Below, in pieces: positions 40,808 to 50,900 of a stretch of DNA of 64,000 nucleotides. The DNA comes from Pseudomonas sp. F(2018) (lineage in GTDB: Bacteria; Pseudomonadota; Gammaproteobacteria; Pseudomonadales; Pseudomonadaceae). The notes beneath the pieces were generated by a model. It searched no databases and was not told the origin of the DNA. It saw nothing but the letters and a program-made list of their open reading frames with translations. The first letter of the stretch is position 1, and every line of letters starts with the position of its first letter. The stretch covers positions 372,001 through 436,000 of the forward strand of contig NZ_SCOM01000002.1 of assembly GCF_005508865.1 (NCBI RefSeq), written 5' to 3'. The translations under genes and the position numbers were made by a program.

Positions 40808-41662
40808 TTATGCGTGCAGGTGATCGGCTGCGTAGAGGGTGTTCTCCAGCAGACAGGCGCGGGTCATCGGGCCGACGCCGCCCGGCACCGGGGTGATCCA
40901 GCCGGCGCGCTCGGCGGCCACGTCGTATTCCACGTCGCCGACCAGTTTGCCGTCGTCCTGACGATTGATGCCGACGTCGATGACGATGGCGCCTGGCTTG
41001 ATCCACTCACCCTTGACCAGGCCGGTCTTGCCGGCGGCCGCGACCACGATATCGGCCTGGGTCACATGGCCGGCCAGGTCTTTGGTGAAGCGGTGGGTGA
41101 CGGTGACGGTGCAGCCGGCCAGCAGCAGTTCGAGGGCCATCGGGCGGCCGACGATATTGGAGGCGCCGACGACCACGGCATGCTGGCCATGCAGATCGAC
41201 ACCGGTGCTTGCCAGCAGGGTCATGATCCCTTTCGGGGTACACGAACGCAGCAGCGGCATGCGCTGGGACAGGCGGCCGACGTTGAACGGGTGGAAGCCG
41301 TCGACGTCCTTGTCCGGGTTGATGCGTTCGAGCAGCTGCGAGGCGTCCAGGTGGGCGGGCAGGGGCAGCTGCACCAGGATGCCGTCGATGGCGCTGTCGC
41401 GGTTGAGCTGGTCGATCAGACCCAGCAGCTCGCCCTGGGTGGTGGTGGCAGGCAGGTCATGGGCCACGGAGACGAAGCCGACTTCCTCGCAGTCCTTGCG
41501 CTTGTGCGACACGTAGACTTGGGAGGCAGGGTCGCTGCCGACCAGGATCACGGCCAGGCCGGGCGCGCGCAGGCCCTGCTGGCGGCGCTCGGCGACGCGT
41601 TTGGCGATGTCCTTGCGGAGGTTGGCGGCGATGGTTTTGCCGTCGATCAGTTTTGCGGTCAT
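40808..41662 (-). CDS. folD: Bifunctional methylenetetrahydrofolate dehydrogenase / methenyltetrahydrofolate cyclohydrolase
   Basis: One-carbon metabolism in the cytoplasm: 5,10-methylene-THF to 10-formyl-THF, NADP-dependent. 284 residues. [13 protein letters not shown] holds the catalytic lysine near 56, [14 protein letters not shown] the folate loop, and the NADP site is [17 protein letters not shown] (about 165). [12 protein letters not shown] near the C-terminus is the second family signature. Monocistronic; convergent with glpV and divergent from the tRNA cluster. Confidence 0.97.
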   Translation of the reverse strand: MTAKLIDGKTIAANLRKDIAKRVAERRQQGLRAPGLAVILVGSDPASQVYVSHKRKDCEEVGFVSVAHDLPATTTQGELLGLIDQLNRDSAIDGILVQLPLPAHLDASQLLERINPDKDVDGFHPFNVGRLSQRMPLLRSCTPKGIMTLLASTGVDLHGQHAVVVGASNIVGRPMALELLLAGCTVTVTHRFTKDLAGHVTQADIVVAAAGKTGLVKGEWIKPGAIVIDVGINRQDDGKLVGDVEYDVAAERAGWITPVPGGVGPMTRACLLENTLYAADHLHA

Positions 41663-41795
41663 GACGCTTGCTTAACCATAGGGGAGGGTGGAAAAAAGGT
41701 CGCGCATTCTCGCATGGGCGGCCGGTGGGGCAAAGGCGCATGCGTCGTGCTTTCCTGTAACTCCTTTATCCAGCAGGAATTTTTTCATTTTCGTG

Positions 41796-41824
41796 TTGAC
41801 GCCCCCGGATCGCCTCTATAAGAT
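41796..41824 (+). promoter_or_regulatory. Sigma-70 promoter of the tRNA cluster
   Basis: TTGACG at 41796-41801 as -35 and TATAAG at 41817-41822 (spacer 15) or TAAGAT at 41819-41824 (spacer 17) as -10, followed by the GC-rich discriminator CGCCCCGC typical of stable-RNA promoters under stringent control. The leader to the first tRNA is about 90 bases. Confidence 0.65.
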
Positions 41825-41922
41825 TCGCCCCGCTTGTCGAGCACAGCCAGCCGCTGGGTAAGATGGCAACGACCGGAAGCGGTTGGAGCTGTAGCTTAGA
41901 AGTCTGTTCCGCAGATGATTAA

Positions 41923-41999
41923 GCGCCCGTAGCTCAGCTGGATAGAGCATCCGCCTTCTAAGCGGATGGTCGCAGGTTCGAGTCCTGCCGGGTGCGCCA
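41923..41999 (+). tRNA. tRNA-Arg (anticodon TCT)
   Basis: 77 bases with encoded CCA. Acceptor GCGCCCG pairs with CGGGTGC (one G-T pair), D-stem region AGCTCAGCTGGATAGAG, anticodon loop CTTCTAA (anticodon TCT), and T-arm GGTTCGAGTCC. Decodes AGA (and AGG by wobble). Confidence 0.95.
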
Positions 42000-42030
42000 T
42001 TGGCGAATCAGGCACAAGCAACGCAATATG

Positions 42031-42106
42031 GTGGGCGTAGCTCAGTTGGTAGAGCACAGGATTGTGGCTCCTGGTGTCGTGGGTTCGATTCCCATCGTCC
42101 ACCCCA
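42031..42106 (+). tRNA. tRNA-His (anticodon GTG)
   Basis: 76 bases with encoded CCA; the base at 42030 is G and can be the extra G-1 that pairs with C73. Acceptor GTGGGCG pairs with CGTCCAC, anticodon loop ATTGTGG (GTG), T-arm GGTTCGATTCC. Confidence 0.95.
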
Positions 42107-42118
42107 TATTCGAGAAAG

Positions 42119-42148
42119 CGCCAGGCCAAAAGCCTGGCGTTTTCGTTT
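42119..42148 (+). terminator. Terminator-like hairpin between tRNA-His and tRNA-Leu
   Basis: CGCCAGGC, loop CAAAA, GCCTGGCG, then TTTTCGTTT. It lies 12 bases after tRNA-His and 13 before tRNA-Leu. It may end part of the transcripts or serve as an RNase processing signal. Confidence 0.6.
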
Positions 42149-42161
42149 CAAGTGTTACCAC

Positions 42162-42246
42162 GCGGACGTGGTGAAATTGGTAGACACACCAGATTTAGGT
42201 TCTGGCGCCGCAAGGTGTGAGAGTTCGAGTCTCTCCGTCCGCACCA
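42162..42246 (+). tRNA. tRNA-Leu (anticodon TAG)
   Basis: 85 bases with long variable arm and encoded CCA. Acceptor GCGGACG pairs with CGTCCGC, anticodon loop ATTTAGG (TAG), variable arm GCGCCGCAAGGTGT region, T-arm AGTTCGAGTCT. Decodes CUA and by wobble other CUN codons. Confidence 0.95.
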
Positions 42247-42392
42247 TCTTTTCTTTGTAATCCCTCCTTATATATCCCGCCGTTTCTTGCTCGTTTTGTG
42301 CAGGTGACTTCTGCTATTCGAGCCACTAGAATGCTTGCCTTTCGATTCTGGGGCCGGAACGCCGGCTTATGTCTGTGCAACGAGGAATATCC

Positions 42393-43703
42393 ATGCAAGT
42401 TTCTGTTGAAAGCACCTCCGCTCTTGAGCGCCGCATGACCATCGGCGTGCCTGCCGAGCGCATCGAGACCGAAGTGACCAAGCGTCTGCAACAGACTGCC
42501 CGTCGTGCCAAGGTGGCTGGTTTCCGTCCCGGCAAAGTGCCGATGAACGTCATCCGTCAGCGCTACGAAGACACCGCCCGTCAGGAAGCCCTGGGCGACC
42601 TGATCCAGGCCACCTTCTATGAAGCCATCGTCGAGCAGAAGCTGAATCCGGCTGGTGCTCCGTCCGTCGAGCCGAAGACCTTCGAGAAGGGCAAGGACCT
42701 CGAGTACGTCGCTACTTTCGAAGTGTTCCCGGAAATCAAGCTGGCCGGCTTCGATGGCATCACCGTCGAGCGCCTGCAGGCCGAAGTGAACGACGCCGAC
42801 GTCGACAACATGCTGGAAATCCTGCGCAAGCAGAACACCCGCTTCGAAGCCGTTGAGCGTGCCGCCGAGAATGGCGACCAGCTGAACATCGACTTCGTTG
42901 GCAAGATCGACGGCGAAGCCTTTGCCGGCGGCAGCGCCAAGGGCACCCCGCTGGTGCTGGGCTCCGGCCGCATGATCCCGGGCTTCGAAGATGCCCTGGT
43001 CGGCGTCAAGGCTGGCGAAGAGCGCGTGATCAATCCGACCTTCCCGGCTGACTACCAGAACCTGGATCTGGCCGGTAAGACCGCCGAATTCACCGTGACC
43101 GTCAACAGCGTTTCCGCTCCGCAACTGCCGGAACTGAACGACGACTTCTTCGCCCTGTTCGGTGTCAAGGAAGGCGGTCTGGACGGCTTCCGTGCCGAAG
43201 TCCGCAAGAACATGGACCGCGAGCTGCGCCAGGCCATCAAGTCCAAGGTGAAGAACCAAGTAATGGAAGGCCTGCTGGCCGCCAACCCGGTCGAAGTGCC
43301 GAAGGCTCTGATCGGCAACGAAGTGAACCGTCTGCGCGTGCAGGCCGTTCAGCAGTTCGGTGGCAACATCAAGCCTGACCAGCTGCCGGCCGAGTTGTTC
43401 GAAGAGCAAGCCAAGCGCCGCGTAGTGCTGGGCCTGATCGTCGCCGAAGTGGTCAAGCAGGGCGAGCTGAAGGCCGACGAAGCCCGCGTTCGCGAGCTGA
43501 TCGAGGAAATGGCCTCCGCTTATCAGGAGCCGCAGCAGGTCGTGGCCTGGTACTACAAGAACGACCAGCAACTGAACGAAGTGCGTTCGGTTGTACTGGA
43601 AGAACAAGTTGTAGATACTGTCCTGCAGAAGGCCAGCGTGACCGATAAAGCGGTCTCCTACGAAGAAGCGGTCAAGCCAGCGGAAGCCCCGCAAGCAGCC
43701 TGA
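42393..43703 (+). CDS. tig: Trigger factor (ribosome-associated chaperone and prolyl isomerase)
   Basis: 436 residues. N-terminal ribosome-binding domain with the GFRPGKVP signature (about 43-50), FKBP-type isomerase domain (about 160-245, [17 protein letters not shown]), and C-terminal helical chaperone arms to the end ([12 protein letters not shown]). It receives nascent chains at the exit tunnel. ATG at 42393 follows CGAGGAATATCC; an upstream in-frame ATG at 42369 has no ribosome site. First of tig-clpP-clpX-lon-hupB-ppiD, the conserved protein-quality-control neighbourhood. Confidence 0.97.
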   Translation: MQVSVESTSALERRMTIGVPAERIETEVTKRLQQTARRAKVAGFRPGKVPMNVIRQRYEDTARQEALGDLIQATFYEAIVEQKLNPAGAPSVEPKTFEKGKDLEYVATFEVFPEIKLAGFDGITVERLQAEVNDADVDNMLEILRKQNTRFEAVERAAENGDQLNIDFVGKIDGEAFAGGSAKGTPLVLGSGRMIPGFEDALVGVKAGEERVINPTFPADYQNLDLAGKTAEFTVTVNSVSAPQLPELNDDFFALFGVKEGGLDGFRAEVRKNMDRELRQAIKSKVKNQVMEGLLAANPVEVPKALIGNEVNRLRVQAVQQFGGNIKPDQLPAELFEEQAKRRVVLGLIVAEVVKQGELKADEARVRELIEEMASAYQEPQQVVAWYYKNDQQLNEVRSVVLEEQVVDTVLQKASVTDKAVSYEEAVKPAEAPQAA

Positions 43704-43727
43704 TCCCTCGCCTCGTTCGAGCACAAC

Positions 43728-43762
43728 CATAAGCCAGCCTTCGCGCTGGCTTATGCGTCTTT
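43728..43762 (+). terminator. Hairpin between tig and clpP
   Basis: CATAAGCCAGC and GCTGGCTTATG, perfect 11-base arms around CTTCGC, then CGTCTTTAG. The weak T-run suggests partial termination, allowing read-through into clpP. Confidence 0.6.
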
Positions 43763-43795
43763 AGAGACATGACTATTAGGGAGAGATCGCTAGAC

Positions 43796-44437
43796 ATGTC
43801 GCACAACTCTTTCATGAACACCATGCCTGACATCCAAGCCGCCGGCGGCCTCGTGCCGATGGTGATCGAGCAGTCCGCCCGTGGCGAACGCGCCTACGAC
43901 ATCTACTCGCGCCTGCTGAAGGAGCGAGTGATCTTCATGGTCGGCCAGGTCGAGGACTACATGGCCAACCTGGTAGTGGCCCAGCTGCTGTTCCTCGAAG
44001 CCGAGAACCCGGACAAGGACATCCACCTGTACATCAACTCGCCGGGCGGTTCGGTGACCGCCGGCATGTCGATCTACGACACCATGCAGTTCATCAAGCC
44101 CGACGTGTCCACCATCTGCATCGGCCAGGCCTGCAGCATGGGCGCGCTGCTGCTGGCTGGCGGTGCCGCCGGCAAGCGTTACTGCCTGCCGCACTCGCGC
44201 ATGATGATTCACCAGCCGCTGGGTGGCTTCCAGGGTCAGGCCTCGGATATCGAGATTCACGCCCGCGAAATCCTCACCATCCGCGAGCGCCTGAACAAGA
44301 TCCTGGCCGACCACTGCAAGCAGCCGATCGACGTGATCGCCAAGGACACCGACCGCGACAACTTCATGAGCGGCGACGAAGCGGTCAAATATGGCCTCAT
44401 CGATCAGGTTCTGAACAAGCGTCAGCTGGCTGTCTGA
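43796..44437 (+). CDS. clpP: ATP-dependent Clp protease proteolytic subunit
   Basis: 213 residues, usual Pseudomonas length. Forms the 14-subunit proteolytic chamber used by ClpX (and ClpA). Catalytic triad Ser114 in GQACSMGA, His139 in MMIHQP and Asp188 in DTDRDNF, at the family spacing. ATG at 43796 has GGGAGAG about 10 bases upstream; an ATG at 43769 (9 residues longer) has none. clpX follows after 108 bases with no strong hairpin, so the two are probably co-transcribed. Confidence 0.97.
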   Translation: MSHNSFMNTMPDIQAAGGLVPMVIEQSARGERAYDIYSRLLKERVIFMVGQVEDYMANLVVAQLLFLEAENPDKDIHLYINSPGGSVTAGMSIYDTMQFIKPDVSTICIGQACSMGALLLAGGAAGKRYCLPHSRMMIHQPLGGFQGQASDIEIHAREILTIRERLNKILADHCKQPIDVIAKDTDRDNFMSGDEAVKYGLIDQVLNKRQLAV

Positions 44438-44545
44438 TTCGGTGTTTCAGCGCAACGGCCGGGTTATCCGGCCGTCCTGCAGGGTTGAAAATGCCTGCAA
44501 TTGCCTTCATCTTGTGTTTCATGCCTACCGTATTGGATCGATCGA

Positions 44546-45826
44546 ATGACTGACACCCGCAACGGCGAGGACAACGGCAAGCTGCTCTACTGCTCCTTCT
44601 GCGGCAAAAGCCAGCACGAAGTGCGCAAGCTGATCGCCGGTCCCTCCGTCTTTATCTGCGACGAGTGCGTCGACCTGTGCAATGACATCATCCGCGAGGA
44701 GGTGCAGGAAGCCCAGGCCGAGAGCAGCGCGCACAAGTTGCCCGCGCCCAAGGAAATCAGCGGCATCCTCGATCAGTACGTGATCGGTCAGGAACGTGCC
44801 AAGAAGGTGCTTTCCGTCGCGGTGTACAACCATTACAAGCGTCTGAACCAGCGCGACAAGAAAGACGATGTCGAGCTGGGCAAGAGCAACATCCTGCTGA
44901 TCGGCCCGACTGGCTCCGGCAAGACCCTGCTGGCCGAGACGTTGGCTCGTCTGCTCAACGTGCCGTTCACCATCGCCGATGCCACCACCCTGACCGAAGC
45001 CGGTTATGTGGGTGAGGACGTCGAGAACATCATCCAGAAGCTGCTGCAGAAGTGCGATTACGACGTAGAGAAGGCCCAGATGGGCATCGTCTACATCGAC
45101 GAAATCGACAAGATCTCGCGCAAGTCTGACAACCCGTCCATCACCCGCGACGTATCGGGCGAGGGCGTGCAGCAGGCGCTGCTCAAGCTGATCGAAGGTA
45201 CCGTCGCCTCGGTTCCGCCCCAGGGTGGTCGCAAGCACCCGCAGCAGGAATTCCTGCAGGTCGATACGCGCAACATCCTGTTCATCTGCGGTGGTGCATT
45301 CGCCGGTCTCGAGAAGGTCATTCAGGCTCGCTCCACCAAGGGTGGCATCGGCTTCAACGCCGAAGTGCGCAGCCCGGACCTGGGCAAGAAAGTCGGCGAG
45401 GCGCTGCGTGAGGTCGAGCCGGATGATCTGGTGAAATTCGGCCTTATTCCGGAATTCGTCGGTCGTCTGCCAGTCATCGCCACTCTCGACGAGCTGGATG
45501 AGGCTGCGCTGATGCAGATCCTCACCGAGCCGAAGAACGCGCTGACCAAGCAATACGCCAAGCTGTTCGAGATGGAAGGCGTGGACCTGGAGTTCCGTGC
45601 CGATGCGCTGAAGGCGGTGGCCCATCGTGCGCTGGAGCGCAAGACCGGTGCTCGTGGCCTGCGCTCGATCCTCGAGGGCGTGCTGCTCGACACCATGTAT
45701 GAGATCCCCTCGCAGAGCGATGTCAGCAAGGTGGTGATCGACGAGAGCGTGATCGAAGGCAGTTCCAAGCCGCTGCTGATCTACGAGAACAGCGAGCCGC
45801 CGGCCAAGGCCGCGCCGGACGCCTGA
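44546..45826 (+). CDS. clpX: ATP-dependent Clp protease ATP-binding subunit ClpX
   Basis: 426 residues; AAA+ unfoldase for ClpP. N-terminal zinc-binding domain with CSFC and CDECVDLC (about 15-40), Walker A GPTGSGKT (about 117-124), Walker [11 protein letters not shown], pore loop GYVGEDVE, the IGF-type ClpP-contact loop in [12 protein letters not shown], sensor-2 region [14 protein letters not shown] at 44546 gives [16 protein letters not shown], the family start; the 15-residue extension to 44501 is unsupported. Confidence 0.97.
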   Translation: MTDTRNGEDNGKLLYCSFCGKSQHEVRKLIAGPSVFICDECVDLCNDIIREEVQEAQAESSAHKLPAPKEISGILDQYVIGQERAKKVLSVAVYNHYKRLNQRDKKDDVELGKSNILLIGPTGSGKTLLAETLARLLNVPFTIADATTLTEAGYVGEDVENIIQKLLQKCDYDVEKAQMGIVYIDEIDKISRKSDNPSITRDVSGEGVQQALLKLIEGTVASVPPQGGRKHPQQEFLQVDTRNILFICGGAFAGLEKVIQARSTKGGIGFNAEVRSPDLGKKVGEALREVEPDDLVKFGLIPEFVGRLPVIATLDELDEAALMQILTEPKNALTKQYAKLFEMEGVDLEFRADALKAVAHRALERKTGARGLRSILEGVLLDTMYEIPSQSDVSKVVIDESVIEGSSKPLLIYENSEPPAKAAPDA

Positions 45827-45846
45827 CGTCTGTAAACCGTTGAAAC

Positions 45847-45874
45847 AAGGGGCCCTGCGGGGCCCTTTGCTTTT
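45847..45874 (+). terminator. Terminator after clpX
   Basis: AAGGG-G-CCC, loop TGCG, GGG-CCCTT with one bulged base, followed by TGCTTTT. It lies 20 bases after the clpX stop and just before the lon promoter. Confidence 0.7.
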
Positions 45875-45886
45875 CCGCCTTTCTCG

Positions 45887-45915
45887 CTTGTTTTTTCCCA
45901 GGGGCGGCCCCATCT
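45887..45915 (+). promoter_or_regulatory. Sigma-32 (heat-shock) promoter of lon
   Basis: CTTGTTT as -35, 14-base spacer, CCCCATCT as -10; the -10 fits the RpoH consensus CCCCATnT fully and the -35 fits CTTGAAA at its CTTG core. It lies 58 bases before the lon ATG. Heat induction of lon via RpoH is known in gammaproteobacteria. Confidence 0.75.
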
Positions 45916-45973
45916 TAGGGTCAAGGGTACTCCCGTCCGATTACGGCCGAATGGCCGCCGTAGAGCTGAAATC

Positions 45974-48370
45974 ATGAAGACAACCATCGAATTGCCTCTC
46001 TTGCCGCTGCGTGATGTCGTGGTCTACCCACACATGGTCATCCCGCTGTTCGTCGGTCGCGAGAAGTCCATCGAGGCCCTGGAGGCCGCCATGGCCGGCG
46101 ACAAGCAGATCCTCCTGCTGGCGCAGCGCAACCCGGCAGACGATGATCCGGGCGAAGATGCGCTGTACCGCATGGGCACCGTGGCTACCGTGCTACAACT
46201 GCTCAAGTTGCCGGATGGCACGGTCAAGGTGCTGGTCGAGGGCGAGCAGCGCGGCTCCGTGCAGAAGTTCATCGAGGTGGATGGCCACTGCCGTGCCGAG
46301 GTGCAGTTGCTCGACGAGAGCGAAGCGGCCGAGCGCGAGTCGGAAGTTTTCACCCGCAGCCTGCTCAGCCAGTTCGAACAGTACGTGCAGCTGGGCAAGA
46401 AAGTGCCAGCGGAGGTGCTGTCGTCGCTGAACAGCATCGATGATCCGGCGCGTCTGGTCGACACCATGGCCGCACACATGGTGCTGAAGATCGAGCAGAA
46501 GCAGGAAATCCTCGAGATCACCAGCCTGGCGGAGCGCGTCGAGCACGTGCTGGCGCTGCTGGATGCCGAGATCGACCTGCTGCAGGTCGAGAAGCGCATC
46601 CGCGGCCGGGTCAAGAAACAGATGGAGCGCAGCCAGCGCGAGTACTACCTGAATGAGCAGATGAAGGCCATTCAGAAGGAGCTGGGCGACATCGACGAAG
46701 GCCACAACGAGATCGACGAGCTGAAGAAGCGCATCGATAACGCCGGTCTTACCAAAGAGGCGCTAACCAAGGCCAATGCCGAGCTGAACAAGCTCAAGCA
46801 GATGTCGCCGATGTCCGCGGAAGCCACCGTGGTGCGCTCCTACATTGATTGGCTGACCAACGTGCCGTGGAAGGCCGAGAGCAAGGTGCGCCTCGATCTG
46901 GCCAAGGCCGAGGACATCCTCGAGGCCGATCACTTCGGTCTGGAAGAAGTGAAAGAGCGCATCCTTGAGTATCTCGCCGTGCAAAAGCGGGTGAAGAAAC
47001 TCAAGGGGCCGGTGCTCTGCCTGGTCGGTCCGCCCGGCGTGGGCAAGACCTCGCTGGCCGAGTCCATCGCGCGTGCCACCAATCGCAAGTTCGTGCGCAT
47101 GGCCCTGGGCGGCGTGCGTGACGAGGCCGAGATTCGCGGTCACCGTCGTACTTACATCGGCTCCATGCCTGGTCGGCTGATCCAGAAGCTGACCAAGGTC
47201 GGCGTGCGCAACCCGCTGTTCCTGCTCGACGAGATCGACAAGATGGGCAGCGACATGCGTGGCGATCCGGCCTCGGCGCTGCTCGAGGTACTGGATCCGG
47301 AGCAGAACCACAACTTCAATGACCACTATCTGGAGGTCGATTACGACCTCTCCGACGTGATGTTCATCTGCACCGCCAACTCCATGAACATCCCCGGTCC
47401 GCTGCTGGACCGCATGGAGGTGATTCGTCTGCCGGGTTACACCGAGGACGAGAAGGTCAATATCGCCATCAAGTACCTGACACCCAAGCAGGTATTGGCC
47501 AATGGTTTGAAGAAGGGCGAGCTGGAGTTCGAGGATGCCGCAATCCGCGACATCATTCGCTACTACACCCGCGAGGCGGGCGTGCGCAGCCTGGAACGGC
47601 AGATCTCCAAGGTCTGCCGCAAGGCGGTCAAGGAGCACGCCAAGGAGAAGCGCATCAAGGTATTGGTGACGCCGGACTCGCTGGAGCACTTCCTGGGCGT
47701 GCGCCGCTACCGTCATGGCCTGGCCGAGCAGCAGGACCAGATCGGCCAGGTCACGGGCCTGGCCTGGACCCAGGTAGGGGGCGAGTTGCTGACCATCGAA
47801 ACCGCCGTGGTGCCGGGCAAGGGCCAGCTGATCAAGACCGGCTCGCTGGGCGACGTGATGGCCGAGTCCATGACCGCCGCGCTGACCGTGGTGCGCAGCC
47901 GGGCCAAGAGCCTGGGCATTCCCCTGGACTTCCACGAGAAGCGCGACGTGCACATCCACATGCCGGAAGGCGCCACGCCGAAGGATGGTCCCAGTGCCGG
48001 TATCGGTCTGTGCACGGCCCTGGTTTCGGCCTTGACGCAGATCCCCGTGCGCGCCGACGTGGCCATGACCGGCGAGATCACCCTGCGTGGTCAGGTGCTG
48101 GCCATTGGTGGTCTCAAGGAGAAATTACTGGCCGCCCACCGGGGTGGAATCAAGACCGTGATCATTCCGGAAGAGAATGTTCGTGATCTCAAGGAAATTC
48201 CGGAAAATATTAAGCAAGACCTGACCATTAAGCCGGTTAAATGGATTGACGAGGTCCTGCAAATTGCGCTGCAATACGCCCCGGAGCCCTTGCCCGATGC
48301 GGCTCCCGAGATGGTTGCAAAGGATGATACGCGCGAGACTGATTCCAAGGAGCGAATCAGCACGCATTAG
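45974..48370 (+). CDS. lon: ATP-dependent protease Lon (La)
   Basis: 798 residues, full LonA type: N-terminal substrate domain ([19 protein letters not shown] onward, about 1-300), AAA+ domain with Walker [10 protein letters not shown] (about 355) and Walker [10 protein letters not shown], and serine-lysine protease domain with Ser674 in DGPSAGIG and the lysine in LKEKLLAA about 43 residues later. Degrades misfolded and regulatory proteins in the cytoplasm. The ATG at 45974 is the conserved start. A sigma-32-like promoter upstream and hupB downstream. Confidence 0.97.
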   Translation: MKTTIELPLLPLRDVVVYPHMVIPLFVGREKSIEALEAAMAGDKQILLLAQRNPADDDPGEDALYRMGTVATVLQLLKLPDGTVKVLVEGEQRGSVQKFIEVDGHCRAEVQLLDESEAAERESEVFTRSLLSQFEQYVQLGKKVPAEVLSSLNSIDDPARLVDTMAAHMVLKIEQKQEILEITSLAERVEHVLALLDAEIDLLQVEKRIRGRVKKQMERSQREYYLNEQMKAIQKELGDIDEGHNEIDELKKRIDNAGLTKEALTKANAELNKLKQMSPMSAEATVVRSYIDWLTNVPWKAESKVRLDLAKAEDILEADHFGLEEVKERILEYLAVQKRVKKLKGPVLCLVGPPGVGKTSLAESIARATNRKFVRMALGGVRDEAEIRGHRRTYIGSMPGRLIQKLTKVGVRNPLFLLDEIDKMGSDMRGDPASALLEVLDPEQNHNFNDHYLEVDYDLSDVMFICTANSMNIPGPLLDRMEVIRLPGYTEDEKVNIAIKYLTPKQVLANGLKKGELEFEDAAIRDIIRYYTREAGVRSLERQISKVCRKAVKEHAKEKRIKVLVTPDSLEHFLGVRRYRHGLAEQQDQIGQVTGLAWTQVGGELLTIETAVVPGKGQLIKTGSLGDVMAESMTAALTVVRSRAKSLGIPLDFHEKRDVHIHMPEGATPKDGPSAGIGLCTALVSALTQIPVRADVAMTGEITLRGQVLAIGGLKEKLLAAHRGGIKTVIIPEENVRDLKEIPENIKQDLTIKPVKWIDEVLQIALQYAPEPLPDAAPEMVAKDDTRETDSKERISTH

Positions 48371-48383
48371 GCCGAAGGCTTCC

Positions 48384-48413
48384 TTGACACTATTTTCGAG
48401 CCCTTGTTATAAA
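48384..48413 (+). promoter_or_regulatory. Strong sigma-70 promoter of hupB
   Basis: TTGACA at 48384-48389, 18-base spacer, TATAAA at 48408-48413 (or TTATAA with 17). Near-consensus, as expected for an abundant nucleoid protein. The leader to the hupB ATG is about 85 bases and A-rich near the ribosome site. Confidence 0.8.
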
Positions 48414-48506
48414 GCGGCTCCTATTGTGTCGGCAGGCCCTTCAGCACCCGCTTTGCTTACACCAAACAACTAAGAAACAACTCAACAGAAATAAGGGGAC
48501 TTAAGA

Positions 48507-48779
48507 GTGAACAAGTCGGAACTGATTGATGCCATCGCCGCATCCGCTGATATCCCGAAAGCTGTTGCTGGCCGCGCGCTGGACGCAGTGATCGAATCCG
48601 TCACTGGCGCTCTGAAGGCTGGTGATTCCGTGGTGCTGGTTGGCTTCGGTACTTTCGCTGTCAAAGAACGCGCTGCCCGTACCGGCCGCAACCCGCAGAC
48701 TGGCAAGCCGATCAAGATCGCCGCTGCCAAGATCCCTGGCTTCAAAGCTGGTAAGGCTCTGAAAGACGCCGTCAACTAA
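48507..48779 (+). CDS. hupB: DNA-binding protein HU, beta type
   Basis: 90 residues, [20 protein letters not shown], the nucleoid-compacting HU fold. The signature [21 protein letters not shown] (positions about 46-66, given in part) contains the DNA-inserting proline arm. Codon use is markedly biased to preferred codons, consistent with high expression. AAGGGGACTTAAGA before ATG. Located downstream of lon as in Pseudomonas. Confidence 0.97.
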   Translation: MNKSELIDAIAASADIPKAVAGRALDAVIESVTGALKAGDSVVLVGFGTFAVKERAARTGRNPQTGKPIKIAAAKIPGFKAGKALKDAVN

Positions 48780-48863
48780 GCGTCTCTCTGGGCTTTGCCC
48801 CGCCGCACCGGGTTAGCCCGGTTCGGTGCGGAGCGGAATCCCATCCGCTCCATCAGTTATGAG

Positions 48864-48894
48864 AAGGCGCATCCTCGGATGCGCCTTTCTTTTA
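48864..48894 (+). terminator. Terminator after hupB
   Basis: AAGGCGCATCC, TC, GGATGCGCCTT then TCTTTT. Upstream of it, CCGCACCG/CGGTGCGG (about 48802-48831) and GGAGCGGA/TCCGCTCC (about 48829-48850) can form two more hairpins, so the 3' untranslated region is highly structured. Confidence 0.85.
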
Positions 48895-48955
48895 TCCGGA
48901 TTCAACACCCGCGCTGCATTCGCTGTTAGTTCAGTGCAGCCGTTTCGGGGGAAGC

Positions 48956-50812
48956 ATGCTGCAGAACATCAGGGACAATTCCCAGGGCTGGATCGCCAAG
49001 ACCATCGTCGGTCTGATCGTCATGTTGATGGCGTTCACCGGCTTCGAGGCCATCCTCCAGTCCACCAGCAACAGCCGCAATGCCGCCGAGGTCAATGGCG
49101 AAGAGATCAGCCTGGACAGCCTCAACGCAGCGGTGGAAATGCAGCGTCGCCAGCTGATCCAGCAATTCGGCAAGGATTTCGACGCCTCGCTGCTGGACGA
49201 CAACCTGCTGCGCAAGGCCGCCCTCGACAATCTGGTCGACCGTACCCTGCTGCTGCAGGGTGCCAAAGAGGCCGGCATGGGCTTCTCCGACACCTCGCTG
49301 GATCAGCTGATCCTGCAGACCCCGGCCTTCCAGGTTGAGGGCAAATTCGATTCGGCACGCTTCGACCAGATCCTGCAACAGCAGGGCATGAGTCGCATGC
49401 AGTTCCGCGAGCGCCTGCGCCAGGACGTACTGGTCAGCCAGCTGCAGGCCACCCTGGCCGCCAGCAACTTCGTTACCGACGCCGAGCTGCAGGCCTTCGT
49501 GCGTCTGGACAAGCAGACCCGCGACTTCGCCACTCAGACCATCGCTGCCGATGCCAAGGCCGTCGAGCTGAAGGATGAGGAGATCAAGGCTTACTACGAC
49601 GAGCACGCCGACCAGTTCATGAGCACCGAGCAGGTCGTGGTCGAGTACGTCGAGCTGAAGAAGGAGCGTTTCTTCGCCGAGGCCAAGGCCAGCGACGAAG
49701 AGCTGCAGGAACTCTACAAGAAAGAAATCGCCAACCTGGCCGAGCAACGCCGTGGCGCGCACATCCTGCTGGAAGTGAACGACAAGCTGAGCGACGAGCA
49801 GGCCAAGGCCAAGCTCGACGAAGTGGCTGCACGCCTGAAGCAGGGCGAGGACTTCGCCAAGCTGGCCAAGGAAGTCTCCCAGGACCCGGGCTCCGCCAGC
49901 AACGGCGGCGATCTGGGCTTCGCCGGTCCGGGCGTGTACGACCCCGAGTTCGAGAAGGCGCTGTACGCGCTGAAGAAGGACGAAGTGTCCGCGCCGGTGC
50001 GCAGCGCATTCGGCTGGCACCTGGTCAAGCTGCTGGACGTGCAGGCACCCGAGGTGCCGAGCTTCGCCAGCCTGAAGGACAAGCTGGAGCGCGACATCAA
50101 GGCGCAGCAGGTCGAGCAGCGCTTCGTCGAAGTGGCCAAGGAGCTGGAAGAGGCGAGCTACGAAGCCTCCGACCTGTCCCAGCCGGCAGAGGAGCTGAAG
50201 CTGCAGGTTCAGACTAGTGGCGCCTTCGGTCGCGAGGGTGGCGAGGGTATCGCCGCCAACCGTCAGGTGGTGCAGGCTGCCTTCAGCCCGGAAGTGCTGG
50301 AAGACGGCCGCAGCAGTAGTGCCATCGAGCTGGATCCGGACACCGTGGTCGTGGTACGCGTGAAGGAGCACAAGAAGCCGGCGCAGCTGCCGCTGGAGGA
50401 AGTCACCGCCGGTATTCGTGACACCCTGGCGCGCAAGAAGGCCGGTGAAGCGGCCAAGGCCAGCGGCGAGGCGCTGATGGCCGGTCTGCGCAAGGGCGAG
50501 GATGCGAGCAAGGACTGGAAAGTGGTGCAGGCGGCTACCCGCAGCCAGGAAGGCGTCGAGCCGGTTGTGCTGCAGACGCTGTTCCGCATGGCCAAGCCGG
50601 GTGAAGACGGCAAGCCGACCTATGCCGGCGTCAGCCTGAGCACTGGCGACTACGTGGTGCTGCGTCTCGACGGCGTTGGCCAGGCCAAGGCCGAGTTGAG
50701 CGAAGAAGAGAAGGTCAGCTACCGTCGCTTCCTGGCCTCGCGTACCGGCCAGCAGGACTTCGCCGCCTATCGTCAGCAGCTGCAGGCAGAGGCCGATATC
50801 GAGCGCTTCTGA
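48956..50812 (+). CDS. ppiD: Periplasmic folding factor PpiD (membrane-anchored parvulin family)
   Basis: 618 residues. Short cytoplasmic start MLQNIRDNSQGWIAK, one transmembrane helix (TIVGLIVMLMAFTGFEAIL, about 16-34), SurA/PpiD N-terminal chaperone domain, a parvulin domain near 265-360 (VSQDPGSASNGGDLGFAG), and a C-terminal chaperone part. It sits at the Sec translocon exit and assists outer-membrane and periplasmic proteins. GGGGGAAGC precedes the ATG at 48956. Followed by two hairpins, then convergent fabI. Confidence 0.95.
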   Translation: MLQNIRDNSQGWIAKTIVGLIVMLMAFTGFEAILQSTSNSRNAAEVNGEEISLDSLNAAVEMQRRQLIQQFGKDFDASLLDDNLLRKAALDNLVDRTLLLQGAKEAGMGFSDTSLDQLILQTPAFQVEGKFDSARFDQILQQQGMSRMQFRERLRQDVLVSQLQATLAASNFVTDAELQAFVRLDKQTRDFATQTIAADAKAVELKDEEIKAYYDEHADQFMSTEQVVVEYVELKKERFFAEAKASDEELQELYKKEIANLAEQRRGAHILLEVNDKLSDEQAKAKLDEVAARLKQGEDFAKLAKEVSQDPGSASNGGDLGFAGPGVYDPEFEKALYALKKDEVSAPVRSAFGWHLVKLLDVQAPEVPSFASLKDKLERDIKAQQVEQRFVEVAKELEEASYEASDLSQPAEELKLQVQTSGAFGREGGEGIAANRQVVQAAFSPEVLEDGRSSSAIELDPDTVVVVRVKEHKKPAQLPLEEVTAGIRDTLARKKAGEAAKASGEALMAGLRKGEDASKDWKVVQAATRSQEGVEPVVLQTLFRMAKPGEDGKPTYAGVSLSTGDYVVLRLDGVGQAKAELSEEEKVSYRRFLASRTGQQDFAAYRQQLQAEADIERF

Positions 50813-50855
50813 GTCGCACGATGATCTCCCGCCCTCGTGGCGGGAGATGCCCAAG

Positions 50856-50883
50856 AAAAAGGCCGCTGAAAAGCGGCCTTTTT
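50856..50883. terminator. Bidirectional terminator between ppiD and fabI
   Basis: AAAAAGGCCGCT, loop GAAA, AGCGGCC, TTTTT. A second perfect hairpin, ATCTCCCGCC/GGCGGGAGAT around CTCGT at 50823-50847, lies between it and the ppiD stop. Confidence 0.9.
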
Positions 50884-50900
50884 CGTTTCCGGCTACTGCC

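Noticed and set aside
41824..41922. Possible fourth tRNA (proline) upstream of tRNA-Arg
   Set aside because: The leader contains no acceptor/T-arm pairing or GGTTCGA-type T-loop.
41992..42260. Short frames across the tRNA genes
   Set aside because: They overlap tRNA-His and tRNA-Leu, which are clear from cloverleaf pairing and encoded CCA.
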